A DNA stretch of 64,000 nucleotides. It comes from Strongylocentrotus droebachiensis (taxonomy: Eukaryota > Echinodermata > Echinoidea > Camarodonta > Strongylocentrotidae). The stretch is from NCBI GenBank assembly GCA_035222895.1, contig JAVYIG010007461.1:37757-101756 (forward strand). Direction: 5' to 3'. The translations under genes were made by a program, and so were the position numbers. The notes below the pieces were generated by a model. The model ran no database searches, had not been told where the DNA came from, and was given only the letters and a program-made list of their open reading frames with translations. Shown here one piece after another: positions 11,946-23,361 of this stretch; the stretch's first letter is position 1; every line of letters starts with the position of its first letter.

Positions 11946-13372
11946 CTAGATGACATTCTGAAGTGTTGGGGCTACCGCAAGCCGCTTATAAACTCTTTCA
12001 AGTTCTTTCACAAGCTGCAAACAAATTAAATGAAGCAGACAAAATAATGCAGTGATAATTTTAACGTAGAAATTCATTGTAAATTGAATTATAGTAAAAA
12101 ATAATGCAACTCTATAGAGCTAACAGATGAATATTAAGTTATTAAGTCCCATATGATTAATTTCTCAGAGAATGTTTATGCAGTGGTAGTTTAACCCCCC
12201 CCCCCCCCCCCCAAAAAAAAAAAGAAGGTTCCTGACAGCTTTCAAAGCTTTCACTTGTTGTAGTCCTTATTGATTCTGGGAGGCATTTACAGTAAAGTAA
12301 CTTCTTACTTCTTACTATACACCTCTCCTCTTAAAATGAAAATGGGCAGAAAATTAGAGCATTACCTGATTTTCCAACTTAAGGATGGGGGTATTCTGAA
12401 AGGATATCCCCACCAGAATTTCCTTGGATGAACAACATGCGATGCTGACGTGTTCTCTTCATCTTGTCATTTATAGTCCCTATATCGGGGTTCCTTCTGG
12501 CTGCAGCAGCTTCATATCCGCGATATGCCGTTGATTGTGATTCCCTCCATGTATCCTTTGAAAGCAAAGGGAGAGAAAAAGAAAAACATTTGAATGATTT
12601 AGAAACAGTATAATTACTATAATACGAGAATCATAATTCAATACAAGCAGCCTTGTAGAAAGTCATCGTATTTCCTTAAATAATTACAACCAAGACCAAT
12701 GTTGTATCTTCAAGCCTATCTGCACTAGTTTGGCCAGGAGGAATTAGACCTCCCTGCGTGGTCACTGGCAGGTGGTTATCTCATCAAATCAGCTCTCAAT
12801 TAACATAAGAATGCATGGGGGATCAACGGGTACCGCTTAGGCATTGTTGGCTGTATAGAGGGCGCAAGTAGCTACAAGTAGTGCAGTCCCGCTTAAAGAA
12901 TTACATACATGTACATAATTAAACACAAGATAAACAAAAACTATCAGATTGTATGATACATAAGGAAATCATTTTAAAAAGTACAAAGGCGAACTTTCTT
13001 TTGAAAAAGAATTAAACAATCTAGGCAAATATTTGTCATTACTAGTAAGAGATTACTACAAACGAACATCCAGATAAATCACTTACTGTACATATCCAGT
13101 TGAATTACACGCTCTGTCCTTCAGGATTGGATACTTCATTGTTAAAAAATAAAGCCCTCGTCACTTCCTGATAATGAATCTTTGGGAATACCTGAAAAGT
13201 TTCAAAGAATTTGAAAACAGAAAGAAGAAAAAAATGAACACAGAGATGATAAAGGGAGATTCCCAAAAGAATGATTTACCATATTTTCGTACAGCAAAGT
13301 GAGTGTGGCAATGATCTCCAGGGGAGACGCCCTGGAGATTGTAAGCAGTAGTGGATATGCTGGGGTAAACCG
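11946..13372 (-). pseudogene. Small SAMD3-like uncharacterised gene, four exon-like blocks, two frame breaks
   Basis: Minus-strand blocks 13372-13280, 13191-13092, 12555-12366 and 12014-11946 have splice-like borders: gcag/gtaaat, ttttcag/gtacag (a better gtaagt donor lies 5 bases further), caaag/gtaatg and ttgcag before the last. They encode in order ASPLEIIATLTLLYENM, VFPKIHYQEVTRAL, then MKYPILKDRACNSTGY, then TWRESQSTAYRGYEAAAARR with a later KRTRQHRMLFIQG, and last LVKELERVYKRLAVAPTLQN with a stop. The order Y-Q-x-V-xx-AL, YPxLKD, GYxxW, basic stretch, EYP, ELER is one I know from uncharacterised SAMD3-like proteins of fish and invertebrates. The frame slips by one base in the six-base A/T run at 13144-13149 and the five-base G/C run at 12387-12391. 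A decayed copy and homopolymer sequencing errors are equally possible. About 149 residues are visible; no initiator exon was found. Confidence 0.5.
12711..12897 (+). mobile_element. MITE family B (about 190 bp), copy 1
   Basis: Shares tgcactagttt, acctccctg, ggtggttatctcatcaaat, ctgtatagagggcg and aagtagcta with copies at 37437-37632 (inverted) and 59302-59493. The ends are weak inverted repeats (aagcc.gtctgcactag versus agtgcagt.cc.gctt). It sits in an intron of the SAMD3-like gene. Confidence 0.75.
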
Positions 13373-13985
13373 CTGCAATGCTCTTTACTCCTTAGGCATG
13401 CACATATTAAATGGGGTACTTACATATTAAACACAGGGATGTGCCGCTAGTAATAGACTAATATTAACAAGCCATAGACTAGGTAGTTTGGCATTATTGT
13501 GATGAGAGTCCCTCATTTCTCTACACAGCTAGCTTTATTGCGTCTGCGTGCGCGGGACTTCGATCCATCTCCATAGTCTTGCACGCAAACGTGTGTGTAT
13601 GTACACTGTGAATGAGAGGGGACTTCGATGACGATAAGGCCAATAGATTTTCAGGTCTAGATTAGAAGTAGAACACAGGATTGTAAAATTACAACAAGCC
13701 TAAAAACACACACACACTCGTATTCTCGGTTTTACATCTAGTATAGTGCATGCACCACGCGTAGTTTAGGGGATGCACTCGATCGGCGCAGCATGAGCTG
13801 GCTTGCACTGCACCGCACTGTACAGTGCCAGTGCAGTGATCGTATGTGGTGGTGGCTGGTGCTTGCAGCTGATTTTGCAGCTGCAAACACCGATCTTATT
13901 TATGGCGTAAATACAGACAAAATATGTATATTTGACTCTACTATAGTCTAGATTTTGAATACAAATAATGTAATAATCACCTTTA
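13373..13985. other. Stretch upstream of the SAMD3-like exons, no exon identified
   Basis: Includes tgcagctg palindromes and a tgca-rich segment near 13800-13890. Short frames here are not convincing; a missing 5' coding exon could be hidden in it. Confidence 0.4.
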
Positions 13986-14110
13986 CACAGCAGATTGAGG
14001 CACGATTCGGGAGAAGAAGGATGAAAATATTGTCAAGCCGAAAGCCGTCGCGTTGATCAATTCCAATGCAATATGTGCACGAGTTTGAATTACGTGTCGG
14101 GCGCTGCCAT
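13986..14110 (-). promoter_or_regulatory. Possible promoter / first non-coding exon of the minus-strand SAMD3-like gene
   Basis: A short CpG-rich block in AT-rich surroundings, with a CCAAT box when read on the minus strand (ccattgg on the plus strand near 14108-14114) and a possible donor aaag-gtgatt near 13980. Position upstream of the exon blocks and orientation fit; no TATA box or initiator was identified. Inference only. Confidence 0.3.
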
Positions 14111-14345
14111 TGGTTGCCGTAATTTGAGAGAGTTAGTCTGATTAAAAATCTTTTAAATTAAATTGTTTGTATTTTTGTGTTCTTATTTGTTTCGGTAGAA
14201 TAATTTGAAGAAAGATTCGAGCAATATTAATTCAAAATACATTGTAAACGACAAACAATTTGAAACACAACAAGATTGTAATAAAATAGGTCTGAGATGT
14301 ACATTTTATATCACGGATGCGGGCGAATGAAGACTACCAAAGTGG

Positions 14346-14484
14346 CTTGAAGGGTGCAGACGAGCACCCTACAGCTTGCAGCTCCATTTAAAGGTACGAA
14401 CGGGAACCATTAGCATTCGCGAACCATTACGGTGCCCACGAGCACCCCATACGAACCATTTTTTCTTAGAGTGTATACTCCCCA

Positions 14485-14543
<59 letters not shown>

Positions 14544-14635
14544 CTCACACACTCTCTCTCTCTCTCTATCTGTCTCTCCTTCTCTCTCACACACTCTTAC
14601 TCTCTCACTCTCTCTCTCTCTCTCTCTCTCTCCCT
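14346..14635. repeat. Fragment of the acactctaag element followed by CT/TA microsatellite
   Basis: 14346-14477 carries gcaccc/ggtgc words and ends in cttagagtgt, the inverse of the edge at 8752. It is followed directly by (CT)n, (TA)n at about 14519-14542 and more CT to 14635. Confidence 0.65.
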
Positions 14636-14950
14636 CTGATTATCTTTCATTGGCATTTACGGTTGAGCGATGTCTTCTTTGCCCTATAGCCATGACTGTA
14701 TAATTATATCGATGGGTCTATTTTCTTGTCGGCATCCTTCAAGTTTGATCTAGAGATGAAAGAATAAAACCCATGCTGAACATTTATTAATCCAGTTAAA
14801 AATGATTAATATAATCGTCAACCTAACAGTCAATTTCATTTTAAAAAAAGATCGAGATTATGTCATGATATATTCACATCATCCCGAGAGTATACATTGA
14901 CATAGAGACATAATCATATCGAGAGAGTCAAACGCACGATTACAAGCCTG

Positions 14951-15344
14951 TTAAAGATGAAGTTGAGTTCTGGTCATGCGATTGCATTGTGAAAGAAACG
15001 GTTCGGAATCGACCAGAAAAGGTTGATCATCTAGCATATAAGAATTTGTGTGTATTGCAAGGTCCTGGAATCATCAAAATGATAAGAAATCTGGCCAAGT
15101 CTTGGTAAAGTTACAAACACTGTACACAGAAAGATGTATATGGGACTACACGAACACGTGGCGTAAAAAACCTACCCCCGAGTTTTACGATGTTACATGA
15201 CATATTTAGAATATGAAGGCATTTGAAGAGCCATGCTTTTCAGGGAACATGTCTTATCTGATGTTCTTCCACACTTGCATAATAAGAATGACAAAGTTCA
15301 CAAATTATTTTTCACCTCTTCCCAGAACTCAATCTTCTCTTTAA
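14951..15344. mobile_element. TTAA-flanked MITE, family A copy 2
   Basis: Same inverted ends and internal words as 7620-7920, with about 90 additional internal bases. TTAA at 14951-14954 and 15341-15344. Confidence 0.75.
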
Positions 15345-17599
15345 GGACTCGACTCTCGGGCAATTCGAATATCCTGTGTATATCCTCTGGAAATTCGAAC
15401 TCGAATAACGTAATAAGGTAATAGGTAAGGATGATGAAATTTGTAAAAAAATAGTTTTGGTTATATAAAAACATCTTAAATCTTGAAGCAAATACAGTAG
15501 ATAGATTTGTCGACAGTTGCATTTCAAGCCCACATCGTATTAATTTAGCATGCAAGCCGGATCTAGAAATCCTTTGTATCAACATTTAAACTGTATCCAC
15601 TTTGAAATAGCATATTGAACACTATGTCATAAACTGTCGGGCAAGTGGCTTAACTTGATAATGAATGTATAGCTACTCAATTTAAGTACATTTTGTCTGT
15701 CAAATGGCTCTCGTAAATCCCACAAAGCCGTTGTCTTTCTATCGCGTACTCAATGGATTAGGCTCGTTTCTGGTTAAACCACTCTAATTAATTCCCATTT
15801 TACAACGCCACGATAATAAAGACATGGACACGTGTTATAAATAAGCACCCTTTTGTTGACTGTGGAGCCCTTAAAGACCAGTAGGATCTTAATTAATTTT
15901 GCCTGCCGAGTCAACCCAGTCGCGGGCTGTATATTAAGAAACAACAATGAATAGTCATGAGGAAGATACAAGCAAAGTGTTATACATGTATAAGAATATG
16001 TATCTGAATCATCATTCATTAGTGAAGAAATCGAACAACTTACATCATGCCTTCCTAGAAAATTAAGAGACGATAACAATTTCCGTAAAATAATTCAATT
16101 TTAAGGAGGGGGAATGACATCGGGTCATTTGCGCTGTAAGAACAATTTTGAAGCCTGCACAAAATAATATTGGCCGAAAACTGTTTTTGTGAATATAGTT
16201 TTTATGATTGTGATTATGAAGTGATTTTTCTCAGAATAGTCCAAAGTGACAATTTATTTATATTGAGCTCTTAAAGAACTATAAAGTTATCAGTAAATTA
16301 TCAACAAAAATGTTCATTGTTTATTCTAAGATTTGATAAATAGACTAGATATAATATTTTTAAAAAGGAAAAATATTAAATCTTGAAAAAGCTTAATTAT
16401 TAAAGATTAATCTTGTTAACCATTCCGTTCGAGAATGAATCATCAGATGAAGAAAATTACCTCCTCATTAGCAACGCCTTCATGTCGTAACCATGGAAAC
16501 GTAGCCTCAGAATAGCCATTATTTCACAAGCACACACTTCAGTCATTTGTGAGTTAAGCACAGACCCTTTTCCGTTGTCAAATATTACCGAGTCACAGAC
16601 TTCAACCTCTTACAGATTGTTTGCACATGTTATGACGGTTAACTGATTACACTGAGTTAATGAGGTCCATGAAATATTCTCAAAGGCAGGTTAAATTACG
16701 GTAGAAAACACTCCGTCCCTTAGATAGGACGTGCGGGAGTCATCTCTTCACGTTAATAACCCACACACTGCACGACTCGTAAAGGTGTAGGGGACACATT
16801 TGGGTAGTGGTCCACCTGTATCTGCATTTACATGTATACATCAAAACAAAAACTGGGGAAGAGAAATAATTATTGTCATCCATTATACTCATGCCAACCT
16901 GCGATTGAATACACTGAATTGAAGTACAAATTACTCTCGTTCTCGACGCTTGTTTCCAGACACGAGATGCTGCGGAAGTCATTAACCGAGTCGTCTTGAA
17001 CTCTTTATCCTCCCCAGTTCCCCCACACGATAAGAAAAAGACTTCCCTGAAGAGGATTTTGTTTATGCGATACAAGGATAGGTAAACAACCTACGATAAA
17101 GGTTAGCCGGCCTCTGGAGTGACGAACGATTTTCAGATTTTCCTTGAAAGGACGCCGCTAGAATTTAGGCATTTAATAAAACATCTTTCATTATCTGTAA
17201 GAAGTTATAGCCTACGTCCATGCATGATTGTATTGACGTTTCTTTTGATGTTAACGATAGACAATCATTATTTACCAACAATGATATTACAAAGAATATA
17301 ATAGTGAGTTTCAAGTAGTTTGCAGGATTAATTTCGGTGTTCTGTAATCATATCCGGAAAGAGTACGAAAAAACATATTTATATAACTGTAGATTACAGA
17401 TGGATTTTGAAGGGGAAAAAAGGTTGAAAGTGTATGAATATATGAATAATTTTGATTTCGCTGTTCTTTGAATTCTTTAATCTCTTCTCTATCCCAGTAT
17501 GGTATCCGTTTGTTACCGAATTAGGTAAGACATCCTGTATAATTTCCACCTGTTATCGCGTATCCAATTCCTTCATTCCACCTTTCTTTGATATAATAT
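15345..17599. other. AT-rich stretch, no gene recognised
   Basis: The longest frame (minus, 16740-17075) is not similar to anything I know. An X-box-like palindrome, gtaaccatggaaac, lies at 16487-16500. Confidence 0.4.
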
Positions 17600-18293
17600 C
17601 CCTGTCACTACTGCTCTTCATATCCCACCCTCCACACCCACTCTTCATCACCAATACCATCATCACTACTATCCTCATCACTATTATCATCATTAACATC
17701 TCTCGCTTAATCCTTAGGGTGTATACGAAAACAAGGTATCGTGTGTCGGTGATTAAAGCTAAACCACGCTTAAATTATGCCACTTTTAAGACTAGGAGTC
17801 AGAGACTTCTCTCTTGTCTCCACTGTCTATTCAGCTTGCTCATCTCGTCCATTTTTTTCTCTATCTTTCTATAATTTGTATTTTTACCTTTGCCTATGTA
17901 ATGTTTTCGCCGCAATCATCTCTGACTCTAAATCTCCGCCTCGGCGCATCATTCTATATCACCCCCACTCTACCATCGTCATCTCTCGCTCTATCCTTAG
18001 GGGTAACTCAGATAAGCCTTCTTCTCTTCCTCTGCCATTGGGACTCACTCATCCTAACCATATTCTCCTATGTTATCCTCATTTGATATTAGGGACTTTT
18101 AGATCTGAGTGGACTGAAACGTGTGACGTCGATCGTAGCATAGACCTATTGTCTTCTTGCGTATCTAAAAGTCCCTTATGCCTTCAGCTGTACACCAGAT
18201 CTTAAATCCCTGTCACTGCTCCCCATCCTCTACCCCCGTCCATACATCCATCTAATACCAACCATCACCACCGCCACCACCACCACCACCACC

Positions 18294-18324
<31 letters not shown>

Positions 18325-18470
18325 GGAGCGTCAACATCACTAACATCTCCTACACCACGACCACCACAACCATCTTCATCTATCGTTCCATCCTTCAGGG
18401 GTGTATTTAGTTGCGAAACCTAACAAAAATCCACTTATTTGAGGCCATTTTCAATATACGAGTTAGAGAT
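17600..18470 (+). repeat. Degenerate repeat field (ccatc / atctctcgct family)
   Basis: Variants of catctctcgct(c/t)(a/c)atcct, often followed by aggggtgtat, recur near 17697, 17983, 18375, 18620, 19317 and 19498, with CCA/CAC trinucleotide tracts between them (for example 18266-18309). Spacing is irregular, so this is an old array. A short TIR element (18092-18175) is inserted in it. Confidence 0.6.
18092..18175. mobile_element. Short TIR element, gggacttttagat family, copy 1
   Basis: gggacttttagat at the left is inverted as atctaaaagtccc at the right (84 bases in all). TA precedes the left end. Same tips as 27413-27843. Confidence 0.65.
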
Positions 18471-19166
18471 TTCTTTTATTTCTCCACCATCTATTCATTT
18501 TTTCCACGCCATTCTGTTAAATTTCCTCTGTCTTTTTCCATATTCACCTGATTAAAAATATCTGAATCACCTTAACACCCTCATGCCAAACCACCACAAC
18601 CACCATCACCACCATCATCATCTCTCGCTTCATCCTCGTTGGAGGGTGGGGGGGGGGGGGGGATTTCGAATGAAAACTTTATGTAACCTCTACCTCAACC
18701 CAAGATCCATGGGATGAACATGTTTCCGCATCAGATGCAAATATAAATTAACATCTCATGATTTAGAATAGGTGCCACATATAGTTGTGATATAGTATAC
18801 TAAACTTATGGGAGCATTTTTGTTCTCAACGTTATGAACAATACATGATTAGAATAGTTTTAATATTGAGGAATAGTAAATGATTAATATAGTACTACTT
18901 TAACATTAGCACAATCTTACAATGGTCTACTAACTGTAATTAAATTACTTCTACTCTGTATCGCATTTGGACCCTTTTTATCTTCATCTCTGGTTCAAAT
19001 ATTCTTCATCATTCTGGCTCGTCACTGTGTTGCTGGCTCGAAACTGAAAGTAGTTGTACAGGATCCAAAACCGGTTCAAACTAAATTCATATTTGAGAAA
19101 CGCGGGCGAGCTTTTAAAAAATATAGCAAGACCCTCCTCTAATTTAGGACGGACGGAGAAGAAGTT
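18471..19166 (+). repeat. Tandem duplication, unit 1
   Basis: Nearly identical to the sequence starting at 19167: both begin ttcttttatttctccacc and run through caaaccaccacaaccacc, ggatttcgaatgaaaac, gggatgaacatgttt and acggacggagaagaag. Only a few substitutions and a G-run length change are seen, so the duplication is recent. Confidence 0.9.
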
Positions 19167-20147
19167 TTCTTTTATTTCTCCACCATCTATTCATTTTTTC
19201 CACGCCATTCTGTTAAATTTCCTCTGTCTTTTTCCATATTCACCTGATTAAAAATATCTGAATCACCTTAACACCCTCATGCCAAACCACCACAACCACC
19301 ATCACCACCATCATCATCTCTCGCTTCATCCTCGTTGGAGGGTGGGGGGGATTTCGAATGAAAACTTTATGTAACCTCTACCTCAACCCAAAATCCAGCC
19401 CCATCCATCTGTCCACCACCACCATCATCTCTAGCATCACTATATGTCGCTACTCTAGTTCCCTTCCCTCATCCATCCACCACCGACTCCACCATCATCT
19501 CTCGCTCCATCCTCAGGGGGAGTATTTAGACGCGAAACCCAAGTATCCTCTTGGCGGGTTCTTTTCCCTTAAGGTGGAAGCCATGACAGAGCACCTCGGT
19601 ATCCCCTTACCCGTCTACCTGAATCCTAGTTTCCTTGATTACACACCCGTTCCAAATCAACATATTTAAAGGGATAAATCAGCTGAGAAACATGGGATGA
19701 ACATGTTTCTGCATCAGATGCAAATATAAATTAACATCTCATGATTTAGAATAGGTGCCGCATATAGTTGTGATATAGTATACTAAACTTATGAGAGCAT
19801 TTTGTTCTCAACGTTATGAACAATACATGATTAGAATAGTCTTAATATTGAGGAATAGTAAATGATTAATATAGTACTACTTTAACTTTAGCACAATCTT
19901 ACAATGGTCTACTAACTGTAATTAAATTACTTCTACTCTGTATCGCATTTGGACCCTTTTTATCTTCATCTCTGGTTCAAATATTCTTCATCATTCAGAC
20001 TCGTCACTGTGTTGCTGGCTCGAAACTGAAAGTAGTTGTACAGGATCCAAAACCGGTTCAAACTAAATTCATATTTGAAAAACGCGGGCGAGCTTTTAAA
20101 AAATATAGCAAGACCCTCCTCTAATTTAGGACGGACGGAGAAGAAGT
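19167..20147 (+). repeat. Tandem duplication, unit 2 with an extra 290-base segment
   Basis: Copies unit 1 but has about 290 additional bases (around 19397-19688) that include another member of the old atctctcgct repeat. Unit 1 probably lost this segment, or unit 2 gained it. Confidence 0.9.
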
Positions 20148-20150
20148 TTT

Positions 20151-23041
20151 CACTTTATAAAATCATCTTATTTGTCAATAATTATTGATGTATCAAGGCA
20201 AAATGTCGATTTCTTGATAATAAAAATGGGAGTCAGTGTCGTGTTGCGAACAATGCTCTGGGAAGTTTGAAGAGCTCTCGAAAATGGAATCATTAAATTT
20301 AAGATCCTCGGATACAATCATTACAGAAATGTATTCAATGAATGGTACTACATTTTAATTATATAAATTAATGATTAATCACCATGATTACAAAAGGTTA
20401 CGAAAGAAACTTACATGCTACTCGGACAAAAGGGCGTATCAACTAAAATAGCACCAACACCAACAATACCAACAACCAAACAGCAGTAGTAGCAGCAGCA
20501 TAAGGGAACAAGAACACCATTGATTGTTTGCGAAGAGAAATTAGTAATCTCAATAAAGTTAAAAATAAAACAAAATTTGAAAAAAAATGACATGAATACA
20601 ATAGTGTTTAAATTCTATATCTCAAATATCGATAAGCTTAATACCATACAAATGTTATTGATATTATTCTTTACCCCTTAAACAGGACTGTATATATTAA
20701 AGAAATTGCTTTTTACAGGGCTGACATATAGCTACGGGTACATTGTATTCGGCCTAACAGTATTTACATACAAATGGCATGTATGCATCGCTTCAGTCTT
20801 CTCCCATTTTTTCTGCCTCATTATCCGAATCCAATTAAATTAACCTAACCAAGTTAATCTCTTCATATCCCATCTCCGTACAAATTAATAATGTTAAAGG
20901 ATTCGGGCCGCGGACTCGCTTTGTCATCCACTGTCTCGTAAAAGCGGTCAGATGAAAAGGGTGATCAACACTAGCTCAATTTTGGAATTGGGTCATTACA
21001 AATGTGGGTGCGCAGTGTGGGGGAGGGGGGGCGGTCATAGTTATTAATGTAAATTAAAAGAAGAAAAAAAACCTACTCATAATTGTTTAGCCATTCATAC
21101 GAATATGTATACGGAATTATAAAGAAAATAAGAAACATAATACTGGAAACACATTACAAATTTGGCGACTAGTAATAGTCGAGACGATAATTTGAATTTT
21201 AGAATATTTTGTTTAGGAAGCCTCAAATTAACGTTGAATTTAATTGTAATTGGGTTCCAGAGAATATTTCAAGTCATGCATGAATAGCAGTAATGGCGTG
21301 CTCTTCTCTTCCATAATGCGTTTTATAAATCCTGTCTTATTCCCTTTTTGGTATGCTCAGGCGGCATTAAAAAAACATCCCTCTTTCTGTCTTTCCATCT
21401 CTCTCCTCTTCTCTTTCTCCTCTTCCATCAACTTCTCTCCCTCTCTCTCTCTCTCTCTCTCCCCTTCTCTCTCTCTCTCTTGCTCTCTCTCTCTCTCTCT
21501 ATTCACTGTTGCTTCTTATTAAGTTTTGCGTTATATTGACACGCCAAGTTTAAATGGAATAGAATTCGATGATGGAATAATCTCCTAAAAACATGATTAT
21601 ATGGAAAAAAATAAAATTGAGAGGACATGATAAGTGTTCTGGCCTTTAGAAAGCATTTATTTTACGTGCACATTGTAATTTTGTCTGTATAAATCTTTCG
21701 TTGAAATATAATGCTCTCGTCTTGCCAGCCAAAATTAGATAGTGATTATATAGGGCCGCGATGTAAGGTTAATGCATGTACAAGGTTCCCCGAGCTTTCA
21801 GACGCTTCAAGTCTGTCTACCACACGCACGGCTGTCTACTATCTAGCAGTGTTACATCGATCTGTGACGTCACCAGCTATTTTCCGCATCGTGGGTACAC
21901 GCTGCATTTGCTATTATGACGTCACAGTCGTAACGATCTTACCCAATTTAGATAGTGGAGAGATATATAGATGGATGGGGGAGATAGATAATAAGCTTTA
22001 AATGACTAGAATTGGGTGAGGACGAGTTGACATTTTAAAAGCGATTGCAGAAAACGCGTTGCAGCGAATAACAGTTTGTAAATGACCAAAGAGCGTGTAA
22101 CTGAGATGACTCAATACAAGTAATAATACAAACGAATTGGCTTCAATGTTGCATCGCCACCCTCCTAGTAATTTCAGCTAAATTGATTATACTAATTTGA
22201 TCAATTTGTTTCAAATTTAATGAAGGCAATACACATATTTTATAAAAGCTCAGCAGTAGCCTAAACACTGTAGCGGGAAAATGCAAAGTGTTCTCAATAA
22301 AATGAAAAATAAAAATTATCAATTTGTACTGTTGTGTCAGAAGCATACATAATGTAAATACGCACACAAATATTGCATTACTTATTATATAAAACCTGAT
22401 TCAGCAAACAGTGAAGATATCAACTCGGATAACATAATTAATTTATGTTGATATAACTCAGGTAATATTTAAGAAATACCGTACAAACATGGATTACTAG
22501 GTAGACAACATGAATGAACAAAAATAAATTTGATTCGAAATAAACACAGAAAAAAACACAAGTAGTGCTTTTAGGATACAAATTTTGTATGATAGATACA
22601 TAAACGTTAATATTTGTTCCATTAAATAATGCACTGTTTGTTTTCTCATTAGGGGTGCAAATGTGTTCCCTTTAAGGGTGTATCTTTGCACCCTTCCTCA
22701 CGGCGCAAGAATCATGTCATTTATCAAAGCCATGACCTTTTCATCTCCAGTTAAGAGTTTAACATTCCACTTGCCACCAGTACCAATATACACAGTAGCT
22801 CGTTTGCGATACGTGGAGATCGGCACAAAAACGAGCACCCATTATTGATCGCTCTGTAGTCTGTACTATACAATGGCTTTGCAAAATTGCCCATTTTCGG
22901 TCTTCATTATCTCCATGTATAACCCTATTAACGCGTACTGATTTTCTTGCACTAGAAAAGGATAAATAGTAAATATTCTTGAAGCCTTTTGAAGTATAAA
23001 TATATTTATCACGAAATTAAGATGTAACAGAGGGACATTAT
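20151..23041. other. Non-coding stretch with a CT microsatellite and CRE-like sites
   Basis: (CT)n at about 21433-21500; two TGACGTCA sites at 21865-21872 and 21917-21924; a short ggtgcaaatgtg/gggtgtatctttgcaccc palindrome at about 22652-22690 related to the minisatellite at 8751. No exon recognised. Confidence 0.5.
21865..21924. promoter_or_regulatory. Pair of perfect CRE sites
   Basis: TGACGTCA at 21865-21872 and again at 21917-21924, 52 bases apart, in a locally CpG-richer block (21,700-21,950). TGACGTCA is the full cAMP-response palindrome. Whether it acts on CAT gene 1 is unknown. Confidence 0.3.
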
Positions 23042-23200
23042 GGCCCGAATTCACAAAGGAGTTTGTCGACAAACCTAGGTTTATGTGCGTCATATTCGAC
23101 GCGTTTCAAACCATGGTTCAGACAAACCTTGGTTTGAAACGCGTCATGTAACGCATATAAACCTAGGTTTGTCGACAAACCTCCTTTTTTAATTCGGGCC
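23042..23200. mobile_element. Palindromic MITE, ggcccgaatt family
   Basis: Ends ggcccgaatt/aattcgggcc; inside, gtttgtcgacaaacctaggt pairs with acctaggtttgtcgacaaac and gacgcgtttcaaacc with ggtttgaaacgcgtc. Nearly the whole 159 bases can fold on itself. Confidence 0.85.
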
Positions 23201-23230
23201 AATATGTGTGATATGATTATGTAGAGACCT

Positions 23231-23361
23231 GGGCCTCGTCTTACAAAGAGTTGATATCAATCACAACTGTGTACATAAGAGATAGGAGACTGCAAACTTG
23301 CGATTGATTAGAGGACTTGCGATTGATCTAGAGCAATCGCAACTCTTTGTAAGACGGGGCC
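23231..23361. mobile_element. MITE family C (acaaagagttg), copy 1
   Basis: gggcctcgtcttacaaagag pairs with ctctttgtaagacggggcc at the right. 131 bases, only 30 bases from the preceding palindromic MITE. Related copy at 51031-51155. Confidence 0.85.

Noticed and set aside
15298-15585. Overlapping 73-95 codon frames on the minus strand
   Set aside because: They overlap the right end of a MITE and have no known motifs.
16740-17075. 111-codon minus-strand frame
   Set aside because: No recognisable motif, splice context or compositional shift; probably chance.
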